A stretch of DNA of 64,000 nt, from positions 1-64,000 of the forward strand of contig NZ_JAHBGE010000045.1 in the NCBI RefSeq assembly GCF_018390635.1, given 5' to 3'. The notes under the pieces are model-generated. The model saw nothing but the letters and a program-made list of their open reading frames with translations. It was not told the origin of the DNA and did not search any database. The first letter of the stretch is position 1. Every line of letters begins with the position of its first letter. This DNA is from Ancylobacter lacus (GTDB lineage: Bacteria; Pseudomonadota; Alphaproteobacteria; Rhizobiales; Xanthobacteraceae). The translations under genes and the position numbers were made by a program. Shown here one piece after another: positions 45,320-54,568 of this stretch.

Positions 45320-45409
45320 TGGCGGAGGGAGCGGGATTCGAACCCGCGATACGGTTTCCCGTATACACACTTTCCAGGCGTGCGCCTTCAACCACTCGGC
45401 CACCCCTCC
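45320..45409 (-). tRNA. tRNA-Ser (anticodon GGA)
   Basis: A 90-base minus-strand gene including an encoded CCA. The acceptor stem GGAGGGG pairs with the 3' TCCCTCC (one G-U pair), the discriminator base is G, the anticodon loop reads CTGGAAA (anticodon GGA, decoding UCC/UCU), the long variable arm typical of serine tRNAs is present (TATACGGGAAACCGTA) and the T-loop is GGTTCGAATCC. A promoter-like sequence lies upstream. The frameshifted serine recombinase ends three bases from its 3' end. Confidence 0.95.
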
Positions 45410-45480
45410 GCAGCGCTGGCGCGCCGCCCTGAAACGCCGCGCCGTCGCAAGGGGCGGCGGACAATCCAGAGAGGCGCGGG

Positions 45481-45507
45481 AATATAACGAACACAGCCGC
45501 CTGACAA
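45481..45507 (-). promoter_or_regulatory. Probable promoter of tRNA-Ser
   Basis: On the minus strand TTGTCA (45507-45502) is followed after 15 bases by TATATT (45486-45481), about 72 bases before the mature tRNA 5' end. Spacing is slightly short; shifting the -10 by a base or two gives 14-17. The whole gap 45410-45720 contains no protein gene I can support, so a promoter for the tRNA is its main content. Confidence 0.45.
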
Positions 45508-45720
45508 GCTGTCATGCCGCGCAATTCCCAGCCCTGCACAAGCATCCGCTCCCGGAGCTTCGCTCATCCCGGAAGACAATCTGGCCCGCGGCACGCGCGA
45601 GCCGAGCCCGGAACCCCGGCGGAGACCGCAGGACCGCCGCCATGTCACGAGGACCGGCCGTACATAGGGGCGCGCCGGACATGGGCCGGAGCCGCCACGG
45701 CCGGGGGCGCGCCACACGGC

Positions 45721-46074
45721 TCAGTTCGCGGTGGATACCGCGCCGAGCGAGCAGGCCGCCTTGTCGGCGCGAACCCCGATCAGATGGATCTGATCGGTGC
45801 CCTTGGTGCCCGAGACCACATTGTAGATCGTGGTGCCGGCGGAACCCGCCGGCTTGCCCGCCGTGGTGAAGGCGCAGGTCACCACCGCCGAGGCGATGGT
45901 GCCGGTTCCGGTGTTGCGGACCGACACCTCGACCACCGAGCCCACCGCATCGGTGTAGACATCGCCCTGGGTCAGGGTAGCCCCATCCGCCCGAGCCGGC
46001 CTCACTCCCGCCCCGGCCAGCAGCACCGCGGCCGCCACCGCCACACCCGCCCACACCCGTCGCATCGCACCCAT
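45721..46074 (-). CDS. Small exported protein of unknown function
   Basis: 117 residues. A Sec signal peptide ([20 protein letters not shown]) is cleaved near ARA|DG. The mature 85 residues look like a single small beta domain ([36 protein letters not shown]) with two cysteines (VTCAF and AACSLG) that could form a disulfide in the periplasm. It stands alone between the tRNA and the efflux operon. No family is recognised. Confidence 0.7.
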   Translation of the reverse strand: MGAMRRVWAGVAVAAAVLLAGAGVRPARADGATLTQGDVYTDAVGSVVEVSVRNTGTGTIASAVVTCAFTTAGKPAGSAGTTIYNVVSGTKGTDQIHLIGVRADKAACSLGAVSTAN

Positions 46075-46221
46075 GTCTCACTCCCCCGGGGCAAGAAAGC
46101 CCTTCACACGCACATACCTACACCGCCACCGCGCCAACGGCACGCGCACCCGTGTGGCCTTTCGGACAATGGTACGAATTTTCCGCGCCACCTGTAGCGG
46201 GAAGCTGGGTTTCGTTACCTT

Positions 46222-46251
46222 TAGCGATTAGGAATGTCGGTAATGTCGCTA
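46222..46251. promoter_or_regulatory. Weak palindrome upstream of the RND efflux genes
   Basis: TAGCGATTA and TAATGTCGCTA form an imperfect inverted repeat with a two-base bulge; within it the 9-mers AATGTCGGT and AATGTCGCT are a tandem near-repeat. It lies about 65 bases before the adaptor gene, in otherwise plain sequence. It could be an operator for a regulator encoded elsewhere, since none lies beside the pump. Confidence 0.35.
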
Positions 46252-46317
46252 CGTCGCGTCGGGGCTCGCCCGGCAAGGCTCTGCCGGCGGCGGCAAGAGA
46301 GGGTTGGGGGACTTGAT

Positions 46318-47496
46318 ATGAGTTGGAAGGCGCGTCTTCCGGTGGCGGGTCACCGTCTGACGAGCGGCACGGCGGTTCTCGCCCTCGCCCTGGCGGCAGC
46401 GGCCTGCCAGGAAAAGAACGAGTATGTGCCCCCGCCTCCCGCGCAGGTGACCGTCGCGGTGCCGCAGCAGGAAGAGGTGACACGCTACCTCGAGTTCACC
46501 GGCAACACCGCCGCCATCAACAGCGTGGATCTGGTCGCCCGTGTCGAGGGCTTCCTGATGTCCATCGACTACAAGGACGGCGCCATCGCGAAGAAAAACG
46601 ACCGCCTCTTCCTGATCCAGCAGGATACCTATCAGGCCAATCTCGACGGGGCGAACGCGGCACTGGCCTCCGCCAACGCGCAGTACACCAACGCCGTTAC
46701 CGAATACAACCGCCAGGCGACGCTGGGCAAGCAGGACTTCTCATCCCAGGCCGTCGTCGACAAGGCCAAGGCCAGCATGGATTCGGCCAAGGCGAGCGTC
46801 GATTCCGCCAAGGCGAATGTCGAGATCGCCCAGATCAACCTCGGCTACACCACCGTCACCGCACCGTTCGACGGCATCGTGACGCGCCATCTCGCCGATG
46901 TCGGGCAGCTCGTCGGCCACAACACGCCGACGACCCTCGCCACCATCGTCCAGGTCGACCCGATCTACACCTATTTCACCGTCAGCGAAAATCAGGTCCT
47001 CGAGGTGAAGAAGCACCTCGCCGAGACCGGCCGCACGCTGCGCGACGTCAAGGACATCCAGGTCGATATCGGCCTGCAGGACGAGGACGGCTTCCCGCAC
47101 AAGGGCCAGCTGGACTACATCTCGCCCGAGGTCGACCCTTCCACCGGCACCATGCAGGTGCGCGCGATATTCGACAACAAGACCTATGCGCTGCTGCCGG
47201 GCCTGTTCGTCCGCATCCGCATCCCGACCATCAAGACCCCGAATGCGCTGCTCGTGGACGACACCGCCATCGGCACCAATCAGCTCGGCAAATACGTGCT
47301 GGTGGTGGGGGCCGACAATGTCGTCGTCCAGAAGGTGGTCAAGGTCGGTCAGCTCGAGGGCCAGTACCGGGTGATCGAGAGCGGCCTCGAGCCCGGTGAT
47401 CGCGTCATCGTCGGCGGCATCCAGCGTGCCGCTCCCGGCGCCAAAGTCGACCCGCAGCTCCAGGCAGCGGCTCCCGCCGCCAAGCCCGCCCCGTAG
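46318..47496 (+). CDS. RND efflux periplasmic adaptor (MFP) subunit
   Basis: 392 residues. An N-terminal membrane anchor ends AALAAAACQEKN, which could be a lipobox (Cys lipidation). The membrane-fusion layout is intact: a lipoyl half (TGNTAAINSVDLVARVEGF), a helical hairpin (about 90-150, rich in AKASMDSAKASVDSAKANV heptads), the second lipoyl strand (YTTVTAPFDGIVTRH) and a beta-barrel/MP C-terminus. It would bridge the RND pump encoded just downstream to an outer-membrane channel not present here. The ATG at 46318 follows GGGGGACTTGAT and gives a normal signal; the frame is open further upstream but reads as Arg-rich. Confidence 0.9.
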   Translation: MSWKARLPVAGHRLTSGTAVLALALAAAACQEKNEYVPPPPAQVTVAVPQQEEVTRYLEFTGNTAAINSVDLVARVEGFLMSIDYKDGAIAKKNDRLFLIQQDTYQANLDGANAALASANAQYTNAVTEYNRQATLGKQDFSSQAVVDKAKASMDSAKASVDSAKANVEIAQINLGYTTVTAPFDGIVTRHLADVGQLVGHNTPTTLATIVQVDPIYTYFTVSENQVLEVKKHLAETGRTLRDVKDIQVDIGLQDEDGFPHKGQLDYISPEVDPSTGTMQVRAIFDNKTYALLPGLFVRIRIPTIKTPNALLVDDTAIGTNQLGKYVLVVGADNVVVQKVVKVGQLEGQYRVIESGLEPGDRVIVGGIQRAAPGAKVDPQLQAAAPAAKPAP

Positions 47497-47574
47497 GACC
47501 TGCACCACCGGCCCAAGGGCCGGTCGATCTTGACCCTGCCGCCTTCTGGCACGAGCGCATTCAGGACGCCCGCA

Positions 47575-50500
47575 ATGATCTCCCGCTTTTTCATCGAACG
47601 GCCGGTCCTCTCGAACGTCCTGGCGCTGGTGTTCGTGCTCATCGGTACGGTGGCGCTGCTGAAGCTGCCCATCGCGCAGTACCCGAACGTGGTGCCGCCG
47701 ACGGTGCAGGTGACGACGCTCTACCCCGGCGCCAGCGCCCGGACCCTGGTTGACACGGTGGCACTGCCGATCGAACAGCAGGTGAACGGCGTCGAGGGCA
47801 TGCTCTACATGCAGTCGACCAGCGCCTCCGACGGCACCTATACCCTCACCGTCACCTTCGCGATCGGCACCGACCCCGACTTCGCCCAGGTGCTGGTGCA
47901 GAACCGTGTGGCCATCGCGATGGCCTCGCTGCCGGAATCGGTCCAGGTGCAGGGCGTCACCACCCAGAAGAAATCGACCTCCATCCTTCAGTTCGTCACG
48001 CTGTTCTCGCCGGATGGCCGGTATGACAGCCTGTTCCTCGCCAATTACGGCATCATCAATCTCCAAGACGAGATCGCCCGCCTGCCCGGCGTCGGCAATG
48101 TCGGCGTGTTCGGCTCCGGCCAATACGCCATGCGTATCTGGCTCGACGCCGACCAGCTCAAGGCGCGCGGCCTCACGCCGAGCGACATCTCGGACGCCAT
48201 CAAGCGGCAGAGCCAGGAAGTCGCCTCCGGCGTCATCGGCATGCCGCCAGTGCCGAAGGGCCAGAATTTCCAGTACACGCTGAACGTCTCCGGCCGCCTC
48301 AACGACGCGGTCGACTACGAGAACATCATCGTGAAGGTCGACAATTCCGGCGGCGGGCGCATCACCCGCCTGCGCGATGTCGCGCGCGTCGAGATCGGCG
48401 CCCAGACCTACAGCCAGATATTCACCTATAACGGACAGTCCGCCGCCGCGCTCGGCATCTACCAGCTGCCGGAGGCCAACTCGCTCCAGGTCGCGACCGA
48501 GGTCCGCGCCAAGATGGAGGAGCTGTCCAAGAACTTCCCGCCCGGCCTCAAATATGAGGTGCCGTTCGACACCACGGTGTTCGTCAACGCGTCGGTGAAC
48601 GAGGTCTACAAGACCCTGTTCGAAGCCGGCATCCTCGTGCTCATCGTCATCCTGGTGTTCCTGCAGGACTGGCGCGCCACGCTCGTGCCGGCGACGACGG
48701 TGCCCGTCACCATCATCGGCACCTTCGCCGCCATGGCGGCGATGGGCTTCACGGTCAACCTGTCGACGCTGTTCGCCATCGTGCTGGCCATCGGCATCGT
48801 GGTCGACGACGCCATCGTCATCGTGGAAGGCGTCGCCCGCCACATCGAGCGCGGGTTGCCGGGCCGGGAGGCGGCCGAGAAGGCGATGGACGAACTGTTC
48901 GGCCCCATCATCGGCATCACGCTGGTGCTGATGTCGGTGTTCATCCCCGCCGCCTTCATGCCGGGGCTCACCGGGCAGATGTACCAGCAGTTCGCCCTCG
49001 TCATCGCCGCGACGGCCTTCATCTCGGCCATCAACGCGATGACCCTGAAGCCGACACAGTGCGCGCTGTGGCTGCGCCCGCCGGTGCCGCCGGAGAAGCG
49101 GAATTTCTTCTACCGTGGCTTCAACGCCGTCTATGACCGCGCCGAGCACTGGTATGCCGGGGTCATCCGCCGCATGGTGCGGGTGAGCTACCTCACCGTG
49201 AGCGTGGCGCTGGTGCTGATCGGCGTCGCGATCTGGGGCCTCACCCGGGTGCCCACCGGCTTCCTGCCGATCGAGGACCAGGGCTACATGCTGATCGGCG
49301 CGCAGCTTCCGGACGGCGCGTCGCTGCAGCGGACCCAGGACGTCATGGCGCAGATCTCGGATCTGGCGAGCAAGACCCCCGGCGTGAAGAACGTCATCGC
49401 AATTTCGGGCGTCTCGCTGCTCGACAACAACGCCACCCTGCCGAACGCCGGCGTGGCCTATGTCATGCTCAAGGACTGGGGCGAGCGCGACAAGGCCGGC
49501 CAGGGCCTGCTCGAGATGCTGGAATCCCTGACCGCGGCCATGGCGAAGGTGGACCGCGCCACCACCTTCGTGCTGCCGCCGCCGCCAATCCAGGGCATCG
49601 GCAACGCCAGCGGCTTCAACATGATGGTGGAGTCGAAGGACGGCAGCTTCGACTTCCCCGAGCTTGAGGCCCTGACCAACACGGTGGCGAAGAACGCCGC
49701 CACCCAGTCCGCGCTGTCCCACCTGACCACCACCTTCCGGGCGGAGGTGCCGCAGCTCTACATCGCCATCAACCGCACCAAGGCGGAGACGCTGGGCGTC
49801 ACGGTCGGACAGGTGTTCAGCGCCATCCAGGGCTATGTGGGTTCGAGCTACGTCACGCAGTTCAACCAGTTCGGCCAGACCTTCCAGGCCTACCTGCAGG
49901 CGGAAGCGAAGTTCCGCCGCACCCCGGCTGAGGTGCTGAACCTCAATATCCGCACGCCGAAGGGCGACATGGTGCCGATCGGCACGCTGGCGGAGATCAA
50001 GCCGGTGCTCGGCCCCTCGCTGATCACGCTCTACAATCTCTATCCCGCCGCGACCGTCGTCGGAGGCTCCTCGCCCGGCTTCAGCTCCGGCCAGGCGCTC
50101 GACATCATGGGCGAAGTCGCCAGCAGCGTGCTGCCGCCGGGCACCGGCTACGAGTGGAGCGCGATGTCCTATCAGGAGAAGGCCGTCGGCAACGAGGTGT
50201 ACTACGTCTTCGGCCTCGCCATCCTGCTGGTCTACTTCGTGCTGGCCGGCCAGTATGAGAGCTGGATCCAGCCCTTCGCCGTCCTGCTCGCGGTGCCGCT
50301 CGCGCTGCTCGGCACGGTGGGGGCGCTCACCGGGCTCGGCGTCGCCAACAACCTCTACACCCAGATCGGCCTGATCCTGCTGATCGCGCTGTCGGCCAAG
50401 AACGCCATCCTCATCGTCGAGTTCGCCCGTGAGAAACGGGCGGAGGGCATGGAGATCGCCGAGGCCGCGACCGAGGCGGCGCGGCTCCGGTTCCGCCCGA

Positions 50501-50775
50501 TCCTGATGACGTCCTTCGCCTTCATCCTCGGCGTGGTGCCGCTGGTGTTCGCGGAGGGCGCCGGCGCCAATTCGCGCAAGTCGATCGGCATCGCCGTTTT
50601 CAGCGGCATGCTGGCCTCGACCTGCCTTGCGGTGCTGTTCGTGCCGTCCTTCTACACGGTGCTGCAGCGCTACGAGGAATGGAGCCTCGCCCGCAAGGCG
50701 GCGAAGAAGGCGGCCGATCCGCGCAACGCCCCGCCGCGCGATCCGCCGGCCGGCGCGCCGCACCCCTCGCACTGA
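47575..50775 (+). CDS. RND multidrug efflux permease (HAE1/AcrB type)
   Basis: 1066 residues, typical for HAE1 pumps. MISRFFIERPVLSNVLALVF is the classic start. The proton-relay aspartates appear in TM4 as GIVVDDAIVIVEG and the paired lysine in TM10 as LSAKNAILIVEF; the porter and docking domains are complete. It exports hydrophobic compounds in exchange for protons in a tripartite complex with the adaptor at 46318-47496. No OprM-type channel gene or local regulator accompanies it, so the channel is shared or distant. A strong terminator follows. Confidence 0.93.
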   Translation: MISRFFIERPVLSNVLALVFVLIGTVALLKLPIAQYPNVVPPTVQVTTLYPGASARTLVDTVALPIEQQVNGVEGMLYMQSTSASDGTYTLTVTFAIGTDPDFAQVLVQNRVAIAMASLPESVQVQGVTTQKKSTSILQFVTLFSPDGRYDSLFLANYGIINLQDEIARLPGVGNVGVFGSGQYAMRIWLDADQLKARGLTPSDISDAIKRQSQEVASGVIGMPPVPKGQNFQYTLNVSGRLNDAVDYENIIVKVDNSGGGRITRLRDVARVEIGAQTYSQIFTYNGQSAAALGIYQLPEANSLQVATEVRAKMEELSKNFPPGLKYEVPFDTTVFVNASVNEVYKTLFEAGILVLIVILVFLQDWRATLVPATTVPVTIIGTFAAMAAMGFTVNLSTLFAIVLAIGIVVDDAIVIVEGVARHIERGLPGREAAEKAMDELFGPIIGITLVLMSVFIPAAFMPGLTGQMYQQFALVIAATAFISAINAMTLKPTQCALWLRPPVPPEKRNFFYRGFNAVYDRAEHWYAGVIRRMVRVSYLTVSVALVLIGVAIWGLTRVPTGFLPIEDQGYMLIGAQLPDGASLQRTQDVMAQISDLASKTPGVKNVIAISGVSLLDNNATLPNAGVAYVMLKDWGERDKAGQGLLEMLESLTAAMAKVDRATTFVLPPPPIQGIGNASGFNMMVESKDGSFDFPELEALTNTVAKNAATQSALSHLTTTFRAEVPQLYIAINRTKAETLGVTVGQVFSAIQGYVGSSYVTQFNQFGQTFQAYLQAEAKFRRTPAEVLNLNIRTPKGDMVPIGTLAEIKPVLGPSLITLYNLYPAATVVGGSSPGFSSGQALDIMGEVASSVLPPGTGYEWSAMSYQEKAVGNEVYYVFGLAILLVYFVLAGQYESWIQPFAVLLAVPLALLGTVGALTGLGVANNLYTQIGLILLIALSAKNAILIVEFAREKRAEGMEIAEAATEAARLRFRPILMTSFAFILGVVPLVFAEGAGANSRKSIGIAVFSGMLASTCLAVLFVPSFYTVLQRYEEWSLARKAAKKAADPRNAPPRDPPAGAPHPSH

Positions 50776-50801
50776 GACGAGCCGCCATCCCGACGATCCC
50801 G

Positions 50802-50844
50802 CGCCGGCCGCGCCCAGATAGAAGGCAGCGGCCGGCGTTTCTCT
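50802..50844 (+). terminator. Intrinsic terminator of the RND operon
   Basis: A perfect 10-bp stem CGCCGGCCGC (50802-50811) / GCGGCCGGCG (50828-50837) with a 16-base loop, followed by TTTCTCT. It lies 26 bases after the pump stop and cleanly separates the efflux operon from the transglutaminase operon. Confidence 0.7.
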
Positions 50845-51042
50845 AGGCGCTACTAGGCACAGTGCCCTGCCACACCGCCGCAGCGGGCGGTGTCGCGGCG
50901 ATGCCGCCACCCCCCGCCGCCCGGCACGAATCCTGCGTCATCTTCCGTGCCGACCGCGCAAACGAGCGCTCGTCCCCGGCCGGCCGCCCGCTTAAAGTCA
51001 GACTTTGCGCGTGGCGTTGCCAGCAGTCTCCAGTGGGTGTCC

Positions 51043-54000
51043 ATGACGATCTTTGCCAGCCTCCACCACGTCACCTCGTACACGTACGACAAGCCGGTCA
51101 CGCTCGGCCCGCAGATCATCCGGCTCCGGCCGGCGCCGCACTGCCGCACCCCGGTGAAGAGCTACGCGCTGAAGGTCACGCCCTCGAACCACTTCGTGAA
51201 CTGGCAGCAGGACCCCTTCGGCAACTGGATGGCGCGCTACGTCTTCCCGGAGCCGACGACGGAGTTCCGCGTCGAGGTCGATCTCGTCGCGGACATGACC
51301 GTCTACAACCCGTTCGACTTCTTCATCGAGGAATTCGCGGAGACGCTGCCCTTCGCCTATCCCGCCGACCTCGCCAAGGAACTGATCCCCTATCTCGAAG
51401 CGGAAGAAGGCGGGCCGCTGCTCGACGCCTATGTCGAGAAGGCGCGGCCGAAGGGCGAGGTCGCCACCGTCGACTTCCTCGTGAACCTCAACCAGCAGCT
51501 CCAGCAGGATGTCAGCTACCTCATCCGCATGGAGCCCGGCGTCCAGAAGCCGGACGAGACGCTGGCCCTCGCCGCCGGCTCCTGCCGCGATTCCGGCTGG
51601 CTTCTGGTGCAGATCCTGCGCCGGCTTGGCCTCGCGGCGCGGTTCGTGTCGGGCTATCTCATCCAGCTCAAGCCGGACGTGAAGGCGCTGGACGGCCCCA
51701 CCGGCACGGAGGTGGACTTCACCGACCTGCACGCCTGGTGCGAGGTCTACCTGCCCGGCGCCGGCTGGATCGGCCTCGACCCCACCTCCGGCCTGCTCTG
51801 CGGCGAGAGCCACCTGCCGCTCTGCGCCACCCCGAACTATGTGTCCTCCGCGCCCATCACCGGCTCCTACGCCGCCGCCGAGGGAACCAAGACCGAGTTC
51901 GACTTCGTGATGGAGGTGCGCCGCGTCGCCGAGAAGCCGCGCGTGACCCTGCCCTTCTCGGACGAGGCCTGGGCGGCGCTGGACGCGCTCGGCGACCGGG
52001 TGGACGCGGACCTCGCGGCGCAGGATGTGCGCCTCACCATGGGCGGCGAGCCCACCTTCATCTCGATCGACGACTATCAGGGCGCGGAGTGGAACACCTC
52101 CGCGGTCGGCCCGACCAAGCGCATGCGCGCCGACGATCTGGTTCGACGCCTGCGCAAGCGCTTCGCACCCGGCGGCATGCTGCATTACGGCCAGGGCAAA
52201 TGGTATCCCGGCGAGAGCCTGCCGCGCTGGACCTTCTCGCTCTACTGGCGCAAGGACGGCAAGCCGATCTGGCGCGACCCCGAGCTGATCGCGCGGGAGA
52301 GCTATTCCAGCGCCAGCATCGCCGGGGCCGAGGCTTTCACCAGCACGCTCGCCACCCGGCTCGGCCTCGCCGCCGATTTCGCCCAGCCGGCCTTCGAGGA
52401 TCCCGCCCACTGGATTCTCAAGGAGGCGGATTTGCCCGCCAATGTCGACCCGCTGGATTCCAAGATCGAGGACCCGGAGGCCCGGGCCCGCATGGCGCGG
52501 GTGTTCGAGCGTGGCCTCGGCCGGCCGAGCGGCTATGTGCTGCCGGTGCAGCGCTGGCAGTCGCGCTCCAAGCGCGGCTGGGTCAGCGAGAAATGGCAGT
52601 TCCGCCGGGGCCGGCTGTTCCTGGTGCCGGGCGATTCGCCGGTTGGCTACCGGCTGCCGCTCGCGACCCTGCCGTGGGTGCCGCCGGCCGCCTACCCCTA
52701 TGTGAATCCCGCCGACCCCATGACCATCAGCGGGGACCTGCCGGACGCCGAGACCCTGCACCAGCTCTACCGCCGCACCGGCACGGACGACCCTGCCTCC
52801 GAGCAGGTCAGCCAGGTTCTCACCGGCACCGGCGCCGTACGCACCGCGCTCTCGGTGGAGCCGCGCGACGGCCGCCTCTGCGTGTTCATGCCGCCGACCG
52901 AGCGCCTTGAGGACTATCTCGAACTGCTCGCCGCCGTCGAGGTCACCGCGGCGGACCTCAAGATGCCGGTGCATATCGAGGGCTACACCCCCCCGGTGGA
53001 CCCGCGGCTCAACGTCATCCGCGTTGCACCCGATCCCGGCGTGATCGAGGTGAACGTCCATCCCGCCTCGAACTGGAAGACCTGTGTCGAGATCACCCGC
53101 GACCTCTATGAGGAGGCGCGGCTCTCCCGGCTGGGAACCGAGAAGTTCATGGTCGACGGCCGCCACACCGGTACCGGAGGCGGCAACCATGTGGTGGTCG
53201 GCGGTGCTATGCCCGCGGACAGCCCGTTCCTGCGCCGGCCCGACCTGCTCAAGAGCCTCATCACCTACTGGCAGCGCCACCCCGCCTTGTCCTATCTGTT
53301 CTCCGGCCTGTTCATCGGCCCGACCAGCCAGGCGCCGCGGGTGGACGAGGCCCGGCACGATTCGCTCTATGAGCTGGAAATCGCGATGGCCAATGTGCCG
53401 TCGCCCGGCCAGGGCTACCCGCCGCCGCCATGGCTGGTGGACCGGCTGTTCCGCAACCTGCTCACGGATGTCACTGGCAACACCCATCGCTCCGAAATCT
53501 GCATCGACAAGCTGTTCTCGCCGGACGGGCCGACCGGCCGGCTCGGCCTCGTCGAGTTCCGCTCGTTCGAGATGCCGCCGGACTGGCGCATGAGCCTCGC
53601 CCAGCAGCTCCTGCTGCGCGCGCTGATCGCCTGGTTCTGGCGCGAGCCGCAGGCGGGCAAGCTGGTGCGCTGGGGCACCGCGCTGGCCGACCGCTTCATG
53701 CTGCCGCACTTCGTCTGGGCCGACTTCATGGACGTCGTCGCCGATCTCGGCCGCGCCGGCTATCGGGTCGATCCGCTGTGGTTCGAGGCGCAGCGCGAGT
53801 TCCGCTTCCCGTATTACGGCCAGGTGGAGCATGGCGGGGTCTCTCTGGAGATTCGCCAGGCCCTGGAGCCCTGGAACGTGATGGGTGAGGAAGGCGCGCT
53901 CGGCGGCACGGTCCGCTACGTCGATTCCTCGGTCGAACGCCTTCAGGTGAAGGTCGAGGGTCTCAACCCCACCCGTCACGTCGTCGCCTGCAACGGCCGG

Positions 54001-54354
54001 CGCCTGCCGCTGACGCCCACCGGCCGGTTCGGTGAATACGTCGCGGGCGTGCGCTACAAGGCGTGGCAGCCAGCCTCCGGGCTGCACCCGACCATTCCGG
54101 TGCAGGCCCCGCTCACCTTCGACATCGTCGACCTGTGGTCGAACCGCTCGCTCGGCGGTTGCGTCTACCATGTCGCCCATCCCGGCGGGCGCAACTACGA
54201 CACCTTCCCGGTGAACTCCTATGAAGCGCAGGCGCGCCGCCTCGCCCGCTTCCAGGCCCATGGCCACACCCCGGGCTATCTCTTCGTGCCGCCGGAAGAG
54301 CCGACGGCCGAGTTCCCGACAACGCTCGACCTGCGCCGTCCCACAGGGATCTGA
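51043..54354 (+). CDS. Transglutaminase-like protein with DUF2126 region
   Basis: 1103 residues. The N-terminal half is a transglutaminase-like cysteine peptidase domain with the catalytic triad visible as [12 protein letters not shown] (Cys), [11 protein letters not shown] (His) and IGLDPTSG (Asp). The C-terminal half is the conserved DUF2126 region, which starts near [13 protein letters not shown] and runs to the end. It is the first gene of a conserved operon with an ATP-grasp/alpha-E fusion and a second transglutaminase. That neighbourhood is predicted to make or attach a modified peptide, but the product is unknown. The ATG at 51043 gives the usual [13 protein letters not shown] start. 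Confidence 0.88.
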   Translation: MTIFASLHHVTSYTYDKPVTLGPQIIRLRPAPHCRTPVKSYALKVTPSNHFVNWQQDPFGNWMARYVFPEPTTEFRVEVDLVADMTVYNPFDFFIEEFAETLPFAYPADLAKELIPYLEAEEGGPLLDAYVEKARPKGEVATVDFLVNLNQQLQQDVSYLIRMEPGVQKPDETLALAAGSCRDSGWLLVQILRRLGLAARFVSGYLIQLKPDVKALDGPTGTEVDFTDLHAWCEVYLPGAGWIGLDPTSGLLCGESHLPLCATPNYVSSAPITGSYAAAEGTKTEFDFVMEVRRVAEKPRVTLPFSDEAWAALDALGDRVDADLAAQDVRLTMGGEPTFISIDDYQGAEWNTSAVGPTKRMRADDLVRRLRKRFAPGGMLHYGQGKWYPGESLPRWTFSLYWRKDGKPIWRDPELIARESYSSASIAGAEAFTSTLATRLGLAADFAQPAFEDPAHWILKEADLPANVDPLDSKIEDPEARARMARVFERGLGRPSGYVLPVQRWQSRSKRGWVSEKWQFRRGRLFLVPGDSPVGYRLPLATLPWVPPAAYPYVNPADPMTISGDLPDAETLHQLYRRTGTDDPASEQVSQVLTGTGAVRTALSVEPRDGRLCVFMPPTERLEDYLELLAAVEVTAADLKMPVHIEGYTPPVDPRLNVIRVAPDPGVIEVNVHPASNWKTCVEITRDLYEEARLSRLGTEKFMVDGRHTGTGGGNHVVVGGAMPADSPFLRRPDLLKSLITYWQRHPALSYLFSGLFIGPTSQAPRVDEARHDSLYELEIAMANVPSPGQGYPPPPWLVDRLFRNLLTDVTGNTHRSEICIDKLFSPDGPTGRLGLVEFRSFEMPPDWRMSLAQQLLLRALIAWFWREPQAGKLVRWGTALADRFMLPHFVWADFMDVVADLGRAGYRVDPLWFEAQREFRFPYYGQVEHGGVSLEIRQALEPWNVMGEEGALGGTVRYVDSSVERLQVKVEGLNPTRHVVACNGRRLPLTPTGRFGEYVAGVRYKAWQPASGLHPTIPVQAPLTFDIVDLWSNRSLGGCVYHVAHPGGRNYDTFPVNSYEAQARRLARFQAHGHTPGYLFVPPEEPTAEFPTTLDLRRPTGI

Positions 54355-54382
54355 GCCGCAACCGGACCGGGCAGCAAAAGCC

Positions 54383-54414
54383 CCGCGACAGCCTGAAGGC
54401 GCAGCCTGTCGCGG
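54383..54414 (+). other. Hairpin between the transglutaminase and ATP-grasp genes
   Basis: CCGCGACAG (54383-54391) pairs with CTGTCGCGG (54406-54414) around a 14-base loop, in the 200-base gap between two genes that otherwise look like one operon. There is no T-run. It may attenuate, process or terminate part of the transcript. Confidence 0.4.
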
Positions 54415-54568
54415 CGCCCGTCCCCGGCGGGCAGCTCCCCCGCAGGGGATCGGGCGGCCCCGTCGTCCCCCGATTTTTGCGGGATGCAGCCGCTGGGCGC
54501 TTTCGCGCGGCGCAATCGAGCGTCTAGTTTGGGCAGGGCTACCGGAAAGGCAGCCCGAAGGTGGACTG

